Origin: Manis javanica
Lineage: Eukaryota > Chordata > Mammalia > Pholidota > Manidae
Direction: 5' to 3'
Assembly (NCBI RefSeq): GCF_040802235.1
Contig: NC_133167.1
Span: 43,894,001 to 43,958,000, forward strand
DNA: 64,000 nucleotides
Shown: one piece after another, positions 1 to 13,020 of the stretch
How the letters are laid out: the number at the start of each line of letters is the position of its first letter
Position numbering within the stretch: the stretch's first letter is position 1
Position numbers and translations under genes: made by a program
Notes under the pieces: generated by a model
Databases searched by the model: none
Told to the model about the DNA's origin: nothing
Seen by the model: the letters and a program-made list of their open reading frames with translations, nothing else

Positions 1-120
1 AAGAAGGTAGTCCACAACACTGTGATTTTTTTCTGTGACTGGACAGCTCTCTGAGGTCATTCATCTCAAAGACCCTCCCTTCTGCCTTTATGTCTGGCAA
101 CTCCATACCAGGGTTTAACC

Positions 121-230
121 CAGCACCCTCTGTCCTTACCCAGCACCCACTATCCTCCCCCATCACCCTCCATTCTCACCCAGCGCCCTCTGTCTGTGCC
201 CAGCACCCTACATCCTTACCCAGTCTGCAG
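121..230. repeat. Degenerate 20-bp minisatellite, about 5.5 units
   Basis: Units starting CAGCACCCTC repeat with an exact 20-bp period at 121, 141, 161, 181 and 201, with a half unit at 221. The units differ from one another at several positions, so the array is not recent. Confidence 0.85.
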
Positions 231-1394
231 AGTTGTTTTTTGTAAGGCAGGACTTCAGTGTGTATCTCAGTCTTAGTACCTTTACAAAGCTGCAAATGGC
301 ACTGATGAAATTCCTCGTGCAGCAGGATGTGACACCAGGCCTTGTGCACCTTTGGGAGGTTTTAGATGCAGTCTTCCCTCTCTGACCCTTCCTTTGGTGT
401 CTGGGTCACAGCTTGGTGTGATGCTGGCTCCACACTGTCTGACGGCCTGCCAGACCTTTGCAACTTCGTCCCTTCATTCCCACTTCCCACAGCATTCTTC
501 CCTTTGGCAGGCCTGCTGCCTTACAAACAAAACCCAAGGGAAACCTTAGGTGCTCCTTTATTGCGGTGCATGAGGAAGGTGCAAGGGAGCTGCCTTGGTC
601 GGGCACTGGAGCCAGGTTTGCATTTGTGGCTCAGTTCTGAGCAGGACACTGACTCGGCACAGATTCCTTGGCTTGCCCTCAGGCTCACGAGTTTTGAAAT
701 CAGGCATACATAGCAGTGCTTCAATTACTAAGGTGCTTGAGGACAGTCTTTGTTGAAATATCCAGAGGAATGGAAGCATGGTTTGATGCTATTCACAGGC
801 TTTTTTACATGCTCAAGTGGGCATTAGGCAGACGAGTAATTTATTGTGGAAACTTTCATCCCTCCTGTCGCTAGCCCAGGAGGCCTGAACTAACCATTGT
901 ATGAACATCCAGCTTGATTTCATTTGTGTTAGACTGGAGATAAGGATTACACCCCAAAGGTCCATCTCGCAGACATTCTAGGCACATAATTATGTTAACA
1001 AATTTAAAAAACAGAAAGCTACCATGATCTTGAAGCTGGTAAAGAAATTAGCAAAGGTCTCCTCCTATGCCTTTCTCCCAACCCAACATACCCACAGGCT
1101 GCAGGGTTCCCAGCCTCCGGGGTCTGTGGCCTTGTTTGGGGGACTGCGAGAGGCCGTCCTGGCCTTCTCACTACTTTCTGCTCTTCCCCACCCAGGGAAA
1201 GTGTAAAGACATCCAGTCGTCCATCAGTGAACGCATCTCCTTTAGTTGTGAGCTTCACATGCTCTCAAAACCTAGACATTCTAATTGTAAGGCTTCTGGT
1301 TGACTCAGGGTAGGGGAGGCCTCATTTCCTCTCACCATCATCATTTTCTTCCCTCACCATCTGTTTTTCATTCTTCCCCAGTAAGTTTGGCAGG

Positions 1395-1550
1395 TCCTCT
1401 CGCCTTCCTCTCGGCTCTCCTCAGAAGAGTGTGGGCTCCACAGGGATGGCAGGAATCATTTTTTAATCCCTAGCTGTGTCCCAGCCCCAGCACCCTTGCC
1501 TGGCGTATCGCAGGCACTCAGCATCCAGTGGGCGAATGTTCCATTAGCCC
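1395..1550 (+). repeat. L2 LINE 3'-end fragment
   Basis: The order of elements (gtgggctccacagggatgg, then an 'agctgtgtcccagccccagc' stretch, then a 'cctggc...caggcactcag' end) matches the 3' end of ancient L2 LINEs. Identification is by eye from the family consensus. Confidence 0.6.
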
Positions 1551-1885
1551 GCCCCTTCCTCACACTCTTTGTGACATATCCCTGCACAGCCCTCCTTCAC
1601 TCCCCAGGGGAGACAGTGGAGCACAGGGTTCCGGCAAGTCTCACATGACCTGTAGACCTTAAGTCAGCTGGGGGACTACAGCTAACTTATGTTTCAAAAA
1701 CATTGTCCTGTGCTTCTGTTCCCGGTCCTGTAGCTGTTAGAAGCCCTCCCTAAGACTTGTGCCACTTCTGGGGGCAGGGGTGGCACTGAACATGCTCGTG
1801 CTCACTCGGCCTTCAAGCTGTTGCCTCTTCCCCTCTGTTCAGCCTTGCATTGACCCAAATATGAAACCCAGCCACTTCCTCAGTG

Positions 1886-1888
<3 letters not shown>

Positions 1889-1917
<29 letters not shown>
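1889..1917. repeat. (TG)n microsatellite
   Basis: About 14 uninterrupted TG/GT dinucleotides. Confidence 0.95.
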
Positions 1918-1918
<1 letters not shown>

Positions 1919-3980
1919 ACACTTGCACACATTGACCGCTCCCACCAGGCAGACTGTGAAGATCTAGACGTCCCCAGCAGGACTCTCATCATGCTCCGCA
2001 CAGGGTGTGCTCCTCATGCCTTCTGGGCTCCTGGAAGTTCTCTGTCCCTCCCCCATTGCTGTGATTTCTCCCACTCTTCACCCTACAGAGCTCTCGGGCT
2101 TCTTCCTCTCCTGATTCCTTTTCTAGAGGGGATAAAAATTCAAAATATTTTTTCAGGCCGAGTAGCTTAATCAGATTGTAGAATGTGGGCTCCTGACTCC
2201 AGATCCTTAAGTCCTCACCGTATTGCCCTGACAGCTTATTACCCCTTAGCCTTGTTTGCCTAAACTAGCATAGAACTGCCCTAAGAGGGTTGTAGAATGA
2301 AAACAAACAAACAAATGAAAACACTCCAACTCTATTGTGGCTATATTGGTGAGCTTGGCAGAGATCTAAATATATCTCATAATCACAGGAGCAGGAGCCT
2401 ATTGACCTAACCCAGAATTTCATACAACTAGCAAAAACATGCTGGTTTATAAATAGTTGGTCTCTGGAAAGAAGTGTTAAGAAGCTGGTAACAATGGAGT
2501 CCTTCAGGGAGGGGAACTAAGTTGGGAGAGAGATGGAATAAAGACTTCCTTGTCACCAGACACCTTTCTGTATCATGTATTCCCTGCATCATAACTATAT
2601 AATATCATAAGTAAGACTCAGGCGTCCTGATGTGCTGGTCACACCAAAGTGATCATATCGAGTAACCTTAAGTCAGATGCGTCATGGGGAATAGCTGATA
2701 CCTATTCTTGATGGCTTAGGCTTAGAGCCCAGTTCTGGAGAATTTCGTATTCTCAGTACACATCAGTTCTTTCTTTTAGGATTTCCTGGTCGGAAAGAGC
2801 TGAGTTCCTCAGTACATAGTCCTCACTCTCCAAGTGTTTAGGTCACATCATCCAGGTGAAAAGCGCCAAAACTATCAATGTGTCCCATAAAGTGCTTCCT
2901 ACCTTGACAATTATTACAAAATATTTCCTTATAAGAGGAAATTAATTTTCAACACACTTTACATTTTAAAAGTACATCTGACGGTAGGGGAAAAACATCT
3001 GATTGGGGAAGGAAAAGTACATTTGATGGAACAATTGAGTGGTAACACAGATAATAACTACAGTGTAATGAAACACACTGAGATGAGTTCCTAACTAAAC
3101 TATCCAAACAAGCAAAAACATCTCATGGGTTACTTTTGGTGGATGCTAAGGAATCAACTATCACTTTGAAAACTAAGAGGTAAAAAAGAGAACTGAGCAT
3201 TTATCCTGCCTTCCCTATGCAAACTGCATTTCATGATAACCCAAATAGTTGACATGGAAAATGTCTCTTTATGGAAGAAAGATAATCAATGACTACTACT
3301 ATTATTTAAAAAAAATAGAGGTGTGCTTTTATTTCTTATACATTGGTGATGAGATGTGGAAATTTGAATATATTCAGGTTTGATTTTTTTTTCAGGAGGA
3401 ATATGTCCCAGTGTGTTGTGTCATTATGTAACTGCTGATAGAAGTATACAACATAAAGTATTCCTCCTGAAATAAGAAGCCAATCAGAATCTCATCAAAT
3501 TTCTTTACCTCATAACAAATTTATATAAATAAAAATATAAAAGAATGAATTAAATAATACCATGCAGATGTAGTCGGCAAAACTCAGACCTGGACAAGCC
3601 TACAGAACAAACAAACTGGATTCTTCAGTAAATGAATTGCAAAGGAGAAGAAAAGAGATGAGGGAATTTATAGATTTAAACAGATTTAAGAGACAATCGA
3701 CCAGTTGCAGTGAATGGGCCTTATTTAGGTCATAGTTCAAACTGTTAAAAAATGTATGTGACAACTAGAGAAATCTGAATACTGAGTGGATAGATATAAA
3801 ATCATTAAGTTAAAATTGATTACTGTTAATGTTTATAGGCATTATAGTAATTCTGTGGTTATATTACCCAAAAGTACTTATCTTTTTGAGATGCATACTG
3901 AAATATTTATGGTTGAAATGAAAATTTTTTAAATCTGGAATCTACACTTACATATACATAAAAACCTGTGAAAGGATATG

Positions 3981-4320
3981 CAGTTGGCCCTTAAACAGCA
4001 CAGGGGTTAGGGACACCAAACCCACACATAGTCAAAAACCTATTTGTAACTTTTGACTCCCTGAAAACTTAACTACTAATAGCCTGCTGTTTAATGGAAG
4101 CTCCACTGATAATATGAACAGTTTATTAATATGTATTTTATATGTTACATGCATTATATACTATATTCTTACAATAAAAAGTAAGCTAGAGAAAAGAAAG
4201 TGTTTTTCAAATTGTCACAAATCTCAAAAAAGTTTTCAAATACACTTACTGAAAAAATTGCATATAATTGGACTTGTGCAGTTCAAACGTATTATCACTC
4301 ATGTAGAGGGTTTCTGAAGA
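3981..4320. mobile_element. MER8/Tigger-like non-autonomous DNA transposon
   Basis: The left end CAGTTGGCCCTTaAACA and the right part (gtgcagttcaaacgtatt) are imperfect inverted versions of each other, and the body contains the stretch 'aacttttgactccctgaaaacttaactactaatagcc' typical of this TcMar/Tigger-class family. It carries no transposase. The family name is from recollection of the consensus; the right boundary is approximate. Confidence 0.6.
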
Positions 4321-5015
4321 TGTGTTGCTTCTGGGTGGAGAACTAGAGTCAAAATGGGAGAAAAATGAACTTTCAGATATTTATTTACTTTGTGCAGGTA
4401 ATATCTTTCCAAAGGACCGACCAGAAAACAAATTAACTGTAATGAAAAAAAGATAATAAGCCTTGAAATGCTGATTTGGGGGAATGAGAAGGCATAGATT
4501 CATATTGTAGAGAATGTGGGTAGATTGACTCCGACCGTATTTCTCAAGGACCTTCTGCACCAGAATTGGGCCCAACCTCCCCACCCCCCACCACCTTCAG
4601 CCAGAATCTGAAGAGTGAAGCACAGAGACATTTGAGAACTACACACCTTGGTAACCTGAGTGCCAGCTTTTCAAACACTTATCATACTGTTTTGGAATTT
4701 TGGAATTCAGAGGGCAAAAATACTCCCAAATTTAAATTCAAAGCAGTGCAATTCTGAAAGTCTGAAAAGGTTTTTTTTTTTAGATTTGCTGACAATGATT
4801 TAATCAGCATAGTGACAGTGTCACTACGGGAGCATCCATTCCATGTTGCCTCATTTTGGGGAAGGCAGTGTGCTGCTGGCGCCAAAGCATAGAAATATTT
4901 ATGGCCATTGTGTGTTTTGTTTAATCGAAATAATTTTTCTTTTATCTTCAGTGTTCACTAAATACTTCACTTTGATTAAGAGTTCTTTGCCTTTGTTTTT
5001 GTTTCTTGCCCCCAG

Positions 5016-5074
5016 CATCATTGACAAAGAAGTTTCATTAATGGCAGAAATGGATAAAGTTAAAGAAGAAGCCA
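5016..5074 (+). CDS. SPATS2L: SPATS2L internal exon (coiled-coil region, part 1)
   Basis: 59-bp exon. The acceptor (cttgcccccag) ends at 5015 and the donor GTAAGT starts at 5075. The exon begins with the last base of a Cys codon, then reads IIDKEVSLMAEMDKVKEEA and ends with one base of a Met codon that is completed by the next exon. This is the central helical segment of SPATS2L (SGNP/DNAPTP6), a stress-granule and nucleolar protein reported to associate with RNA and to influence beta2-adrenoceptor levels. Gene identity rests on my recollection of the human protein, which matches this exon and the four that follow, in order and in compatible phase. Nothing in this exon is disrupted. Confidence 0.93.
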
Positions 5075-5179
5075 GTAAGTAGACACATGGCTGCTTGATT
5101 AGGAGCCTCCCAGTTAGAAGCAATCCCTGGGTCAGACCACCAGGGGTATGGATTCTGAGTGGGGTCCTAAAATACACAC

Positions 5180-5300
5180 TGAAATCCCGGCTCATGAGTC
5201 CTGCAACCTTAGGCAAGTCACTTACCCCTGGAAGCCTCAGTGATCTCGGTGGCAAAGGATAGAGAGTAGCGTCCTCTGACTAGAGTGTGCGGCAGAATAG
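5180..5300 (+). repeat. MIR SINE fragment
   Basis: Core motif 'ctgcaaccttaggcaagtca' followed by 'cctcagtgatctc' matches the MIR core (tgaccttgggcaagtcac...cctcagtttcc). Confidence 0.7.
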
Positions 5301-7044
5301 GCTTCCACAAACACTAGGTGCCTGCTGAGTTTTTGAGTCCGAGGGACATTTTACACAATCCTTTTCACTTCTTCTCCCTTAGGTTCCACTAGCTCACATT
5401 TAACAAACTGAATTCCCCTAAAATATTAGCCCTGTTTGAAATTTACTGATATTTGCCTTAACACACTTAATTACATTTATATATTTAATATATACATTAA
5501 ATATATATATGTAAATTAATTACATTAATATATTTCTGGTTTCTTTCAAGCACTTCAGATGCCTGACGAGGCAAACTTGCAAAACTAACAGGCAAAGGAT
5601 TCCAAGCTTTTAAGCAACTCTTCAAAGATGAATAATTCAAACCTGGAGATGTACTAAATGAAGTTTTCTTAAAACACTCCAATTCTGTTTACATAGTCAA
5701 ATTGGCGGACACCTAAGACCTTAACACCTTAACACCTCAAAAAACAATCGATAACATGTTTTAAGTTGAAATCACGAGTGAGACTGTTTCAAACAGACCA
5801 AACACTCTGCTTAAATAATACATTCAGGCAATCTTAATCATTGCAAGACTTTTCCTAAGTTTAACACACAGTATTGGCACTCTGGGCTTAATTTGTTATC
5901 TTTATACTTATTTCTAAACATTTCCACTGTTGTAAAGTTACTCAGCAACTAGTAGGGTAGATTTACCATCTCTAATAGGCTGAGGTTCACGGGTTGGAAA
6001 TTTCATCTGAGACAAGATTGCTCAGTCAGATCCAACACCACGCCACACGTGAACATGCTGAGCCCTTATCTTATCATTGAATTCAGTCTGCCATGTTAAT
6101 GGGAGCCCTAAGACATGTTTTTTAGCTGGGATTTAGTTTTACAATGCTTATCTCTTGTGCAATTTAATTCTTCATCCTCACCCAAATTTTCTCCAGTGAA
6201 TTGGATAAATGGCAGCCTGCACCCCCAGACTGGTTTCAGCTAACTTCTTTACCTTTGACTGCAATGCCTTTCTTTTTACCAGAATGAAACCGTATTCCCT
6301 TGACCATAATCCAGGTGTCACTTTTTGGAAAATAGCTATCATTATTTTTGTTACTCAGTTTTCCTAAATAATTTTAAGCAATATGTGAGTATCTAAAATA
6401 CAGCAAGTTTTCATTAAGTAAAACCAAATGTAATCCAGGGTTCAAGCTTTGGAATATTTAGGTAGTTGCACAATCCCTTTAGTTGTGAAATCACTTTATT
6501 CTTATGAAGTTTGTTTATTGCTTCAGCAAAATCAGATTACCACATGACTTGGGATTTTCCCTGTTTCTCAGGCTATAGCTTATTTTCTTCTTTCCAGTTT
6601 CATGTCCTATTAATAAAAATACTAACAGCCAACACAGACACAAAATGTTTCTCCAGCACCAAAACAGAAAATTCGTAGCACATCACTTTCTAAGAGGTTA
6701 ACAAAATACTTCGGATTTCACATACTCAATCTCCCTTCTTGGGACAGTGATGTTAGGTACCAAGATCTGTGGAATTTGGAGCATCTCTGGAGAGCACCCC
6801 CATTTTTTAAATTAATGCATCAATGAACATCTTCTGCATGCTTCTTTATGTGCAGTGTACTATTACAGACTCAGGCAAATAACGAACAGCAGACCAGAGG
6901 CCCTGCACTCCTGGAGCTGGCAGGCGAGCTGAAGTGGCCAGCTTGGGTCACAGGGTTCACCTCACTTCTGTACGTGGTGCTGCAGCCCCTGGATTCAGAA
7001 CTGTCCAGAGCCCTGTGGAAGCCAATTCACATGCACAGGAGGCA

Positions 7045-7235
7045 AGCAGAGCTGAGTTCAAATCCAAGTTCCATCCATTTATTGGATGTATGTCCTTGAA
7101 CCATTTCATTGACTTCTCAAAGTCTCAGGTCACATGTCAGTAAAGGAACAATAAGAATAGTATCTATCTCAAAAGATTATGTAAAGATAAAATGAGAAAA
7201 TACATGCCCAGCACTTAGCACAGTGTCTGACACGG
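7045..7235 (+). repeat. MIR SINE
   Basis: The series gagttcaaatccaagttcc, 'tgtccttgaaccatttcattgac', 'aatagtatctatctcaaaag', then 'gcccagcacttagcacagtg' follows the MIR consensus through most of its length. Confidence 0.85.
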
Positions 7236-7679
7236 TATGTGTACAGAGGGAAAAGCATTTATTCTGAAGAGGTTGCTCTGGCCTCCTCGTGGTGAGAGTC
7301 CGAGGAGCTGTGCAGTGTCCTCTCGGGTGACACGCCTGTGTCCCCAGACAGAAAGGACCCTTGCACGCTGCCCACTCAGAAGTGAACTGCCTTTACAGCC
7401 ACCGTGTCACGCTGGCCCCTTTGTGGTCTCAAGAGTGATTTCCACATTTTCTATTTCCTGCACATGTTATAAACCATATTTCCTCATTTATAACATAAGC
7501 TCCTCTATCCCTCAAGGCACCTAATGCGATGTATTATGTACATATTTCATAATATTTGTTAAATGAACTATTGTAATTAAGTCAGTGACTACAGGCTGTG
7601 GAATCCAATTTTAGTAAAAAAAGGAGTAAAAAAAAAAAGGGAGTAGAGTCTAGATGAATATATCTGACTTTATTAATAA

Positions 7680-7800
7680 TATTTATAGCTAGCCTTTTTG
7701 AGTGTACTAAACACTTCACGTGTGTTATTTCATTTAGTTCCCCAATAACCCTACAAGGTGGGCATGATTATTTTACAGATGAAGAAACTAAGCATGTTAT
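7680..7800 (-). repeat. MIR SINE, reverse orientation
   Basis: Reverse-complement MIR signature: 'taaacacttcacgtgtgtta', then a 'ccctacaaggtgggca' block, then 'ttttacagatgaagaaacta'. Confidence 0.8.
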
Positions 7801-9014
7801 AGCACTGTGTTCTCAGACTTCGTCTGTATACACAGGGAATTAAAGACCTAGATAGGCATATTTTTGCAGAGTCAAATCTACCAGGGATATTGAAGAGAAC
7901 ATTACTTTCTATTAATAGGAACACAGATATATTGTGAAGTAAAATGCACAATTCACAAGAATATTTAAGGAATAAAAAGTATTCAAAAGAATCTTTGTGC
8001 TCAAAGAGCTCCTTCTGCTCCAGTTCTTGGCCCCCGGGATTTCAAGTATACCCTGTGCCAAGGAGTATTATTTGAGAAGCCCTGAAATTTTCATGGTTCA
8101 AGCAATAAGAGCAAGCTCCCAATGTCTTCCAAAAACTGGAAGGAATGTATAAATCTTACTGAGAAAATGGATTTCAGCATACCAGATACTGTTTATAAAA
8201 GTAACTAAATAACATTAATCAAGGCCTGAAAGCAGTGAAAATCTAGCTGTGTGGAACTATCTCCCTCTAAAAATTTCTGAAAGGATATTGCTTTCAAAAC
8301 ATACTTATTATTCTGTTTTACAGTCAAGGATCAATGTGTCTCAGGATCTGATCTGTTCTTTGTTTTTATTTTCTGTGATTGATGTTTTTGATGTGAAAAT
8401 GTTGGGATCCCCAAAGAATACTGACTTTAGATCTCTTGTATTTTTAAGCCTTTTTCATAATGAGAAAGTTTTTGAAGTGTTAATGAGGCTATATGTAAAA
8501 CTCATCCCAACACTCGCTGATGCAAAGTATTCATTTCCATGCACATTTGCATGAGGGTAAACTCAGAATTTATTGGTGGTCCTGCACCTGCATTCCTATT
8601 TTAGGGGCCGTTTATATCTATTTCTGCAAAATATTTTGTTTAGTGTGAACCAAGCTCTACTTAATCAAAAAGAACAGTTCTTTCCAAATGATCCATTTCG
8701 GATCCCACAAATGATCCATTAAGAAAAGTCAGATCTGTTTAACTGTATAGACAGACACTCAGTGTGGACTGACCCCTCTACTATCTGTTCATTAAGTCTG
8801 AGCCTTCAGAATTTATTTTTTTATCTGCAAGAGAAAAGTACCTCGTTTCATCTTCCTACTCGAGAATCGCTTTCTCATGCTCCCTACTTCAGTTCCATAC
8901 ATATGTGGAATTATAATGGCAAACAAATAAATAATCAAGGTATGAATCTGGACATTTTTCTGTGGCCTCTGTAGAAAAGGAACTTCTGGCTTTCTTTGCA
9001 CATTCCTTTTAAGT

Positions 9015-9135
9015 AATGTATTGATTCACTCAATCCTTCATTCAGCAAACATACTGGGCACCCACTGTGACCAGGCCCTAGATGGCATGGACACAGAGAA
9101 GTACATGTGCAGTCTCTGCTGTGATTGGAGATGCC
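9015..9135 (-). repeat. L2 LINE 3'-end fragment, reverse orientation
   Basis: 'ttcattcagcaaacatactg' followed by 'ggcacccactgtgaccaggc' is the reversed L2 3' end (ttcattcaacaaatattta...ctatgtgccaggc). Confidence 0.7.
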
Positions 9136-10983
9136 TAGAGAGGCCAGGTGGAAATGTGAATGCGCTCAGCAGGGAGGGCGTGACGTGACCATGGCCCACT
9201 GGGCACGGTGCTCCATCTACAAAGGGCAACAGCTCCTCACTCAGCCTCAGCCAGTTGTTGCCACGTGGGAATGCTGGCCAGCTATATCCAGGAATTCCAG
9301 TATTTTAAGAGAAGCAGAAATCCAGCTTTCAAATGGAATCTAATTTTCAAATGTGGGCAATTAGTTTGTGAATGTAATGTGTGAACCAAACAAAGCATGT
9401 GTACTCTGTGGCCAAAAGTGATAATGGGCCAGCTTTTTGTGACTTCTGGTCTGACTAGGTAACCAGGACACCATTCAGCAATACAATGTCTACACTCAGG
9501 TGGAAAATCCTTTCACTCCCCTCATGGTAGCAAGTTTTTCGCCAGCTCCTCTGTATCTTGAAAGACTGCCAGGCACAGATTAGCCTCCGCCCAGCTCCAT
9601 GGCATTGTAAACGGGAGGCACGGGGAGTCCTGGTAAATAATTGAAGCCTGGTTAGAGTAGTTTGGCAAATGATTAGGCTTTATGAGTTATAGATTAGTTA
9701 CTTTATAGACATCTCAACATTGGTATCAGCATTAACAAGGCAATGTTTCTCCATCTATATGAAGAATGGTTATGGTCTACAGGAAATCTTAACTCTTGAT
9801 TGCTTCTGAACTTTTGTTTTTTTGAGGTGACTGTTTTTGATATTTATAAATTAGGAACCCTTACCATCAGAAATCATATTGTTTGGTTTTGCATGTATGC
9901 TGGGAATCTAGTCTAATAAAGCGGTTGACCCTTGTTCAGTCAAGAATGAAATATGAATTTGACATGCATATCATCTTAGTTGGATGGAATTCTCTTTTTG
10001 TGTAACTCAGAATGCTTGTCCAAAAGACATGAAGGCAGTTCGTATGTGACTTGAATTACAGAACTGACAACTCTGTCTATTGGAAGGTCAAGTCTCATAT
10101 TTAAATCTTGCCCTATGAGTTTGTATGCATTGCTTTTGTGATCTTTTGGGAAACACACACATACCCACAAATTAACCTGTGAGCTACAACATTTATTTGA
10201 ACCTTTGGTTCATTTGGCAGATGTGTGAGTGTGGCACCAGAAAACCCCCTGGAGTCCTCTCTGGATGTGCAGATGCTACAGAGTGAACACGAATCCAGTT
10301 CAAGCAGGCTTTGACTCATCCTTGAAATTTTTCCATTGGGAACACTTACCACAAAGACAAGACGTTTTGGTCTGGAACTCCTCTCTGGTTGCAAAATGGA
10401 CACAAATCTGTAGAATATTTTTTTTAAAAGCAAGGCACATTTAAGTTCACAAAAAGCTAACAAAATAAAACTTTTATGTAATATTCAAGCCACACAACTA
10501 GTTGCCCTAAATGAGTGTGTGTTAAAATTCATAAGGTCAGAGGCTGTTAAAATTTAATAATACAGCACATAGAGAAGAATGGTTTTTGCTTAGTGGGTTC
10601 CCTATCCTTGCACTATTTATTCAGATAGGATTTTAGTTAAGTGCCTTTTTTTTAGAGGTAGTTGTTCAGAGTAATGCACAGATTTAAAAGTCCAAATTAA
10701 GTAAGTGAGACCACATGCCAGTGAGGAAAAAGAGAAAGATTGTGGGTGTACAGTGAATCAGAAGGGACCGCATGTGCCATGGGGATCGCTGGATAAGGAC
10801 ATCCAGAGATGGGTGGTTAGTAACAAACACCAACGGGAGAGCCACCTCCGTAACCAACTCAGAAAACATAGTCATGGCCCAACAATGCGCTTAGTGTGTG
10901 CAGGGAGAACTGGATTCAAGAAATTAGGTCATTTACTGTGTTTGAATCTCTGGCCCTAATTGTTACTCCTCCTTCTTTGGCAG

Positions 10984-11072
10984 TGGAGATCCTGACTGCT
11001 CGTCAGAAGAAAGCAGAAGAACTAAAGAGACTTACCGATCTAGCCAGTCAGATGGCAGAGATGCAAATCAAG
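10984..11072 (+). CDS. SPATS2L: SPATS2L internal exon (coiled-coil region, part 2)
   Basis: 89-bp exon after the acceptor ttctttggcag and before the donor GTCAGT at 11073. It completes the Met codon opened by the previous exon and then encodes 29 residues rich in K, E, L and Q, beginning EILTARQKKAEELKR and ending AEMQIK. It is a coiled-coil helix. In human SPATS2L as I recall it, seven residues (LAELRAE) stand between the AEMQ and IK seen here. The window therefore appears to have lost exactly 21 nt, one heptad, in frame and close to the donor. That comparison is from memory; the exon itself and its phase are read directly. Confidence 0.92.
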
Positions 11073-12594
11073 GTCAGTTCTCCAGGATCCCAGCCTGGAC
11101 CCTCAGCCAGAGATCTGGTCCCCACTAGGTTTGTTTTGCATCCATGCGGTGCTACTCTCTGAAGAGCACCCAGCTCTCTTCCATAAGGTTGAAATAGAGA
11201 ATTCAGAAGCATGAAGAACCAACTAATCACTGTATTTAAGTATACTATGGTTTGAAGGGATATATAATTACAGAGTAGAGGTACGAGCAATTTTCCTAGT
11301 CAGTGGAGACCAACCCAAATAAAATGTACTCAACCGTGAATTAGAGCTGGGACAGGGATAGTATTTTCAGTGTATGTAATTTATGTGTACAAACAGAAGC
11401 ACACACATAAGTAAGCACACACTAAGTATGACCTTGGTGTAACAGTAAGGATTGTAAAGAATATGCAATATGTAAAGATTTCTTCCCTATATCCTTTTCT
11501 AGCTTACTTGCCCTTTCATTAAGAATTTCACCCACAAATATATATTTATTGGATTTCTTCCATTGCAAACAATAGAACATGACCCTGGCTAACCCCATGA
11601 ACAACTGGAATGCAAAAGGTATCAGTGCAGCTCACCAAAGCAGAGTGTGATATGAAGACTACAGGCTACAATTAGGCAGAAGCCCAGGTGGCCACTCAGG
11701 GGCCATAGGCAGTAGTAACTACAAACTCTCTTGAGGGCACCAGCAGGGAGTGACTCCAGATGTCATCACCCTTTGTGTCACTGCCATTGGTTCAAATGCC
11801 AAAGAAAGAGATTCTTATCAGCCTCCACTTGGGTCAGTCCACTATTTGGCCAAAAGCATCTTGATTGACAGACCCACCCACACAGTGGATCTTTGAAACT
11901 GTGTTGGAGTGCAGTTACCAGAAGGACAAATGGTTCCCAGAAAGGCAAAGACAAGCATCTACAACAAAATAGGAAGTTGCAGTTTATAAATTTTCCCTTA
12001 TCCTCCTCTTTTTACCCCAGTACACTGTCATACACACATATGCACATGCACCCCAGCTCCAACCAACTTCTAGGGCACTTAAGTACTTTGAAGACAGTTT
12101 CCGATAGCTTTATAGTGGGATTGCCTGCTCATCCAGGCATAAAACTGGTTGGGCATGGTAGAATCTGGCAAGGGTCCCCTTCTTCCCCACTGTCCCAGTT
12201 AGGATGAAAGGGATCCCCTTGGGGACAAGGACCACCCCTGAGGGTCCAGAGACACTGTAGAGGTCTTTCCCTTCTCATTTGCTCTTCTGGTTTTTGTTGC
12301 CTCGCAATGGCCTCCTAACTAGTCTGTCTGCCTCCACTGTCTCCTCCAGCTTGGTTGTCCACCCTGAAACTGTAGTGACACCCCCCAGAGCCAATCTGGT
12401 CTTTCCCAGTATGGTCTTCCCTTCCCCTCAGAATAAAACCCACAACTGGACTCTGGCACATATAGTCCAGCCTCTGTCTCCCGTCGGTGGGACACCAGGT
12501 GAGGAACATGAAGTCGTCAGTGTCCTGGCCCACTAAACACGACTCATCTTTCTTTTCTGCTTATCGAGGTCCCACTCACCATAAAATGATTCAT

Positions 12595-12770
12595 AGCACA
12601 GGCTTTGCAGGGAAACCGTTCAGCTCTGCAACTTTGGATAAATTACTTTTCTCTTAGTTCTTAGAACCTAGATTCCACCTCTGTAACAGAGAGAGATAAT
12701 AATAGTACTGACTTCTTAATAATGTGAACAGATGAAAGTGAGATTATCTGTTAAGAATTTGGCTCATGTC
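12595..12770 (+). repeat. MIR SINE
   Basis: 'cagctctgcaactttggata', then 'cctctgtaacagagagagat', then 'aataatagtactgacttctt' follow the MIR consensus. Confidence 0.75.
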
Positions 12771-12859
12771 CAATAAGTCCTCAAAAGTTTTTTTGATAAT
12801 GTTCCAGTTCAAATACTTCCTCTTACATGGCTCTTTAGCCTTGCCCTCAGCAGGAAGTA

Positions 12860-13020
12860 ATTTCTTCCTCTGTCATATTCCTAAAGCACCTACCACAGTC
12901 CACCTTATATTGTATTTAGTGTTATCTGTTTCCCTTGCCATGTTGAAAAGTCCCAGTAAATTCAAGGAGGGCCTGAGTCATACTTATTTCTGTATTTCTC
13001 ACTCCACCCTCCAGACATAG
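12860..13020 (+). repeat. L2 LINE 3'-end fragment
   Basis: An 'aagcacctaccacagtccacc' block and the 'cctgagtcatacttatttctgtatttc' stretch resemble the L2 3' end. The match is weak. Confidence 0.4.

Larger units (their letters stand above)
1..5015. other. Intron upstream of the first SPATS2L exon in the window
   Basis: No coding exon is recognisable. The SPATS2L exon that should precede the one at 5016, coding for the segment ending in Ala-Glu-Leu-His-Asn, was looked for and not seen, so it probably lies left of the window. Contents seen: a 20-bp minisatellite (121-230), an L2 fragment (1395-1550), a TG microsatellite (1889-1917) and a TIR-bearing DNA transposon (3981-4320). The rest is AT-rich sequence without recognised features; short ORFs here have no protein-like composition. 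Confidence 0.6.
5075..10983 (+). other. SPATS2L: SPATS2L intron
   Basis: Non-coding. Contents seen: MIR copies at 5180-5300, 7045-7235 and 7680-7800 (the last reversed), L2 pieces at about 6810-6930 and 9015-9135 (reversed), and an AT-rich patch at 5478-5515. Other stretches, including 8000-9000 and 9350-10980, show nothing I can classify. Confidence 0.75.
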
